Source: Gammaproteobacteria bacterium (GTDB lineage Bacteria; Pseudomonadota; Gammaproteobacteria; Acidiferrobacterales; Sulfurifustaceae). From it: a DNA stretch of 33,610 bases. The notes beneath the pieces were generated by a model. The model saw only the letters and a list, made by a program, of their open reading frames with translations. It was not told where the DNA came from and made no database searches. Both the position numbers and the translations under genes were made by a program. The DNA is taken from contig JACQBD010000113.1 in the NCBI GenBank assembly GCA_016194665.1, positions 1 to 33,610 of the forward strand, in the 5' to 3' direction. Below are positions 31,055 to 33,610 of this stretch, piece by piece; position 1 is the first letter of the stretch; each line of letters opens with the position of its first letter.

Positions 31055-33011
31055 AGATGCGCGCAATCTGGGTATAACCATCGCCATCGGCGGCATGGCA
31101 ATCATCGCCGTGGTCGGAACTTTGATGGGCTATTTATTGACACGCCGCTTGGAAATTCTAGCCGTCGCGGCGCAGCGTTTTGCCGGCGGCGATTTGCAAA
31201 CCAAGGCCGGCTTGACGGGCAAAGACGAAGTCGCCGAAGTCGGCCGCGCCTTCGATCAAATGACGGCAAAAATTCAAGAACACATCGGCATCATCGAAAC
31301 CAGCAACCAACGGTTCGCGCTGGCGGTGGCGGGAAGTAACGATGGTATTTGGGATTGGGACATTGCCCGCGATGAAGCCTATTTTTCACCGCGCTGGCGG
31401 GAAATGCTCGAGATCGAAGCCGACGATCCGACATTTCAAAATAAAATTTCCACGTGGTTCGAGCGCATCCATGCGGATGATTACAAAATGGTCAGGGCCG
31501 CCGTCGATAGGGTTTTGCTTGCCAGCGACGAATCGCTTTTTCTCGAACATCGTCTGCAAAAAAACACCGGGAAATATATTTGGGTGCTAATGCGCGGCAA
31601 GGTATCGCGCGATAGCGAAGGGAAAGCGATTAGAATGAGCGGTTCGCTCTCCGATATCACCGAGCGCAAACATCAGGAGGTCACGATTCAGCATCAAGCG
31701 ATGCACGATTCCATGACCAATCTCCCTAATCGCCTGGTTTTGCACGAGCGCTTGCGTTTAGCCCTACAGGAAGCCGAGCGCGAACAAACGTCGGTAGCGG
31801 TGCTGATGATGGATTTGGATCGCTTCAAAGAAATCAACGACACCCTCGGTCATCACGTCGGCGATTCGGTATTACAGGAAGTAGCGGCGCGCTTGCAAAA
31901 TCTGGTGCGCAAATCCGACACCGTAGCGCGTTTTGGCGGCGATGAGTTTGCCATGGTGTTGCCGAGTGTGAGCACCGCGACGGCGGTCTCTGTCATTAAC
32001 AAAATTCTCAAGGCGATTGAACCGACGGTGATTGTCGATCAGCACAAACTGCATATCGAAACCAGTATCGGCATTGCTTTATTTCCGCAGCACGGTCAAG
32101 ACCCCACGGCGCTGATTAAATTCGCCGACATCGCCATGTACGCCGCAAAACGCGCCAACAGCGGCTACGCGATTTACGATTCGACGCATGACCCGCACAG
32201 TGCCGACCGTTTGGTGCTCACGGCCAATTTGCGCCAAGCCATCGAAGCCGACGAGTTGACCGTCCATTATCAACCGAAGATTCATTTAGCAACGGGAGAA
32301 GTGACGGGCGTAGAAGCTTTGGTGCGCTGGCCGCATCCGACGCTAGGTTTATTGTTCCCCGACACATTCATTCCGTTGGCGGAACGTTGCGGGCTGATCA
32401 ATCCCTTAACCTTCCGCGTACTCGAAGCGGCGATCCAACAACATCAGCGCTGGTTACGTGATGGCTTGAAGTTGGCTATCGCCATTAATCTTTCGGCGCG
32501 CACCCTGCAGGATTTAAATTTTCCAACGCAAGTCGCCGCCAGCATGCAAAACTTCGGCATCGATTCAAAATATATCGAATTCGAAATCACCGAAACCGCG
32601 ATCATGGCCGACCCGGTGCGCGCCTTAAAGGTACTGACCGAGCTGAATCAAATGGAGATCCGCCTTTCCATCGATGATTTCGGCACCGGCTATTCGTCGC
32701 TCGCCTATCTGCAGAAACTCCCGGTCCAGGCCGTGAAAATCGATAAATCTTTCGTTATCGATCTGATCAGTAATCCGAGCAATCTGGCGATCGTCCGCTC
32801 CACGCTCGATCTGGGACACAATCTGGGACTGCAAGTAATCGCCGAAGGCGTTGAAGATCGCGAAACTTACCTGATGTTGAAATCCCTCGGCTGCGACATG
32901 GCGCAAGGTTATTTTTTCAGTCATCCGGCCGGCGCCGAACTGATCGCGCAAAAAATAAAGCTATTTTCCAGCGATCAGCACTTGCCCATGCGTGAAATAC
33001 GTCATGCCTGA
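31038..33011 (+). CDS. HAMP-PAS-GGDEF-EAL c-di-GMP signalling protein (C-terminal part of split receptor)
   Basis: 657 residues. A membrane helix at about 9-31 (GITIAIGGMAIIAVVGTLMG) is followed by HAMP (34-86), PAS (about 95-210), GGDEF (about 215-375) and EAL (about 400-645). GGDEF at residues 300-304 is intact, with an RKSD inhibitory site five residues before it. EAL has Glu426 in VEALVRW, plus INLSAR, EITETAIM, IDDFGTGYSSL, VKIDKSFV and EGVED, so both cyclase and phosphodiesterase sites look functional. It would sit in the inner membrane. It lacks its own first helix and periplasmic domain, which are encoded by the preceding overlapping frame. Confidence 0.92.
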   Translation: MFDSIKDARNLGITIAIGGMAIIAVVGTLMGYLLTRRLEILAVAAQRFAGGDLQTKAGLTGKDEVAEVGRAFDQMTAKIQEHIGIIETSNQRFALAVAGSNDGIWDWDIARDEAYFSPRWREMLEIEADDPTFQNKISTWFERIHADDYKMVRAAVDRVLLASDESLFLEHRLQKNTGKYIWVLMRGKVSRDSEGKAIRMSGSLSDITERKHQEVTIQHQAMHDSMTNLPNRLVLHERLRLALQEAEREQTSVAVLMMDLDRFKEINDTLGHHVGDSVLQEVAARLQNLVRKSDTVARFGGDEFAMVLPSVSTATAVSVINKILKAIEPTVIVDQHKLHIETSIGIALFPQHGQDPTALIKFADIAMYAAKRANSGYAIYDSTHDPHSADRLVLTANLRQAIEADELTVHYQPKIHLATGEVTGVEALVRWPHPTLGLLFPDTFIPLAERCGLINPLTFRVLEAAIQQHQRWLRDGLKLAIAINLSARTLQDLNFPTQVAASMQNFGIDSKYIEFEITETAIMADPVRALKVLTELNQMEIRLSIDDFGTGYSSLAYLQKLPVQAVKIDKSFVIDLISNPSNLAIVRSTLDLGHNLGLQVIAEGVEDRETYLMLKSLGCDMAQGYFFSHPAGAELIAQKIKLFSSDQHLPMREIRHA

Positions 33012-33163
33012 AGCTATTAGCGTGTAAACCGGTTTGTTACCCAAAAGAGATAGCAACAAAGCAATATTCCTTATTTACCCCCATCGGCCTACAAGTAGTA
33101 ATAGGCGGCTTCAGTAGGGCTGTGACTATTCACAATCGCGGTAAATTTTTCTTGGAGGTAGGC

Positions 33164-33505
33164 ATGGCGCTCGAACTCGACGGCAAGCAATACGAAACCG
33201 ATGAAGAAGGTTTTCTGCTCGATCCACACGATTGGAACGAACCCTTGGCGCGTTACATCGCCCAAGGCGAAAATCTCGAATTGAGCGAAGAACGCTGGGC
33301 GGTAGTGCGCTATGTGCGCGAGCACTTTGACAGCCACGGCCAAGTTCCGGAAGCGCGCTATGTGCTCAAGGAGCTGAGTAAGCATTTCGGCAAAGAAAAA
33401 GGCACGCGCAAATTTCTCTACGAACTTTTTCCCTACGGTTACGGACAGCAGGCGTGCAAAATCGCCGGCATGCGCAAGCCGCGCAAACTCATGCTCGACG
33501 TCTGA
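33164..33505 (+). CDS. DsrC/TusE family protein lacking the C-terminal catalytic cysteine
   Basis: 113 residues from ATG 33164 (GGAGGT upstream); an in-frame ATG at 33122 has no ribosome site. The family fold is clear: DEEGFLLDPHDWNEPLARYIA, ELSEERWAVVRYVREHF, FGKEKGTRKFLYELFPYGYGQQACKIAG. DsrC has two C-terminal cysteines, and TusE keeps only the penultimate one. Here the only cysteine is Cys98, at the upstream (CysB) position, and the tail RKPRKLMLDV has none. It may be a regulatory relative instead of a sulphur carrier. Confidence 0.85.
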   Translation: MALELDGKQYETDEEGFLLDPHDWNEPLARYIAQGENLELSEERWAVVRYVREHFDSHGQVPEARYVLKELSKHFGKEKGTRKFLYELFPYGYGQQACKIAGMRKPRKLMLDV

Positions 33506-33583
33506 AAAATTTCTAAGCACTGATTATTCCATCGTGCGCGCAACGCGCTATGATGCGCGTATCGCCATCATGAAATCCTGTAA

Positions 33584-33610
33584 ATGAAAAATTTAGGTTT
33601 TATTGTATTA
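33584..33610 (+). CDS. Possible start of a further gene, cut by window end
   Basis: ATG 33584 opens a frame of nine codons (MKNLGFIVL) to the window edge, resembling the start of a signal peptide or membrane helix. A TATGAT box lies at 33549-33554. Too short to identify. Confidence 0.3.

Noticed and set aside
1-33610. CRISPR arrays, prophage or IS elements
   Set aside because: No regularly spaced direct repeats, no transposase, integrase or phage structural genes were seen.

Overview
The window looks like chromosomal DNA of a gammaproteobacterium of moderate G+C content. The main evidence is two gene orders familiar from Pseudomonas and its relatives: asmA - mutY - yggX, and cysQ - nudE - yrfG. 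An LpxL/HtrB-type acyltransferase, a DsrC/TusE-family protein and c-di-GMP signalling agree with this. I see no phage, transposase, integrase or CRISPR array. Genus cannot be named from the sequence alone.

Layout. (1) 1-2.8 kb: 3' part of a multi-PAS hybrid histidine kinase. (2) 2.8-7.0 kb: tRNA-Gly(CCC), then asmA, a secreted START-like protein, mutY and yggX as a tight co-directional block, then tRNA-Phe(GAA). (3) 7.0-14.5 kb: a lone HigA-type antitoxin behind an MFS transporter, a GDPD - glycerol-3-phosphate dehydrogenase pair, a small RRM protein, a HupE/UreJ-like membrane protein, a DUF4198 protein, a cobalamin-binding-like protein and a GNAT. (4) 14.5-22 kb: an accessory stress and detoxification region. 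It holds divergent HxlR/GST genes, a TetR - AhpD-like - DUF2798 operon, a cassette of START-like protein, AlkD-type glycosylase and a TfoX_C-Tag fusion, and then a monooxygenase-like protein, a 4-TM protein, a WYL/YafY regulator and a second GST. (5) 22-26.5 kb: an FGGY kinase, cysQ and nudE on the minus strand, divergent from yrfG and an lpxL-like gene. (6) 26.5-33.6 kb: a YkgJ-type Cys-cluster protein, an unknown P-loop ATPase, a frameshifted DUF559 endonuclease gene, a divergent MetA-family acyltransferase, a PhnD-like binding protein followed by a split GGDEF-EAL sensor, and a DsrC-like protein lacking the usual catalytic cysteine.

The most interesting signal is a pair of near-identical promoter-operators at 17411-17446 and 19539-19574. 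Each is a 20-bp palindrome (CCTGACA-N6-TGTCAGG) followed at exactly the same distance by a -10-like TARGCT. The first lies in front of the alkylation-repair cassette. The second lies in front of the group that contains the WYL regulator. This suggests a small local regulon, controlled by the WYL protein, that couples base-excision repair of alkylated DNA to a START-like protein, a membrane protein and a GST. Other regulatory logic is also readable: a TetR operator exactly inside its own promoter spacer, with a probably leaderless mRNA, and TAACC/GGTTA palindromes between hxlR and its GST neighbour. Three different families of paired hairpin repeats sit in intergenic DNA.
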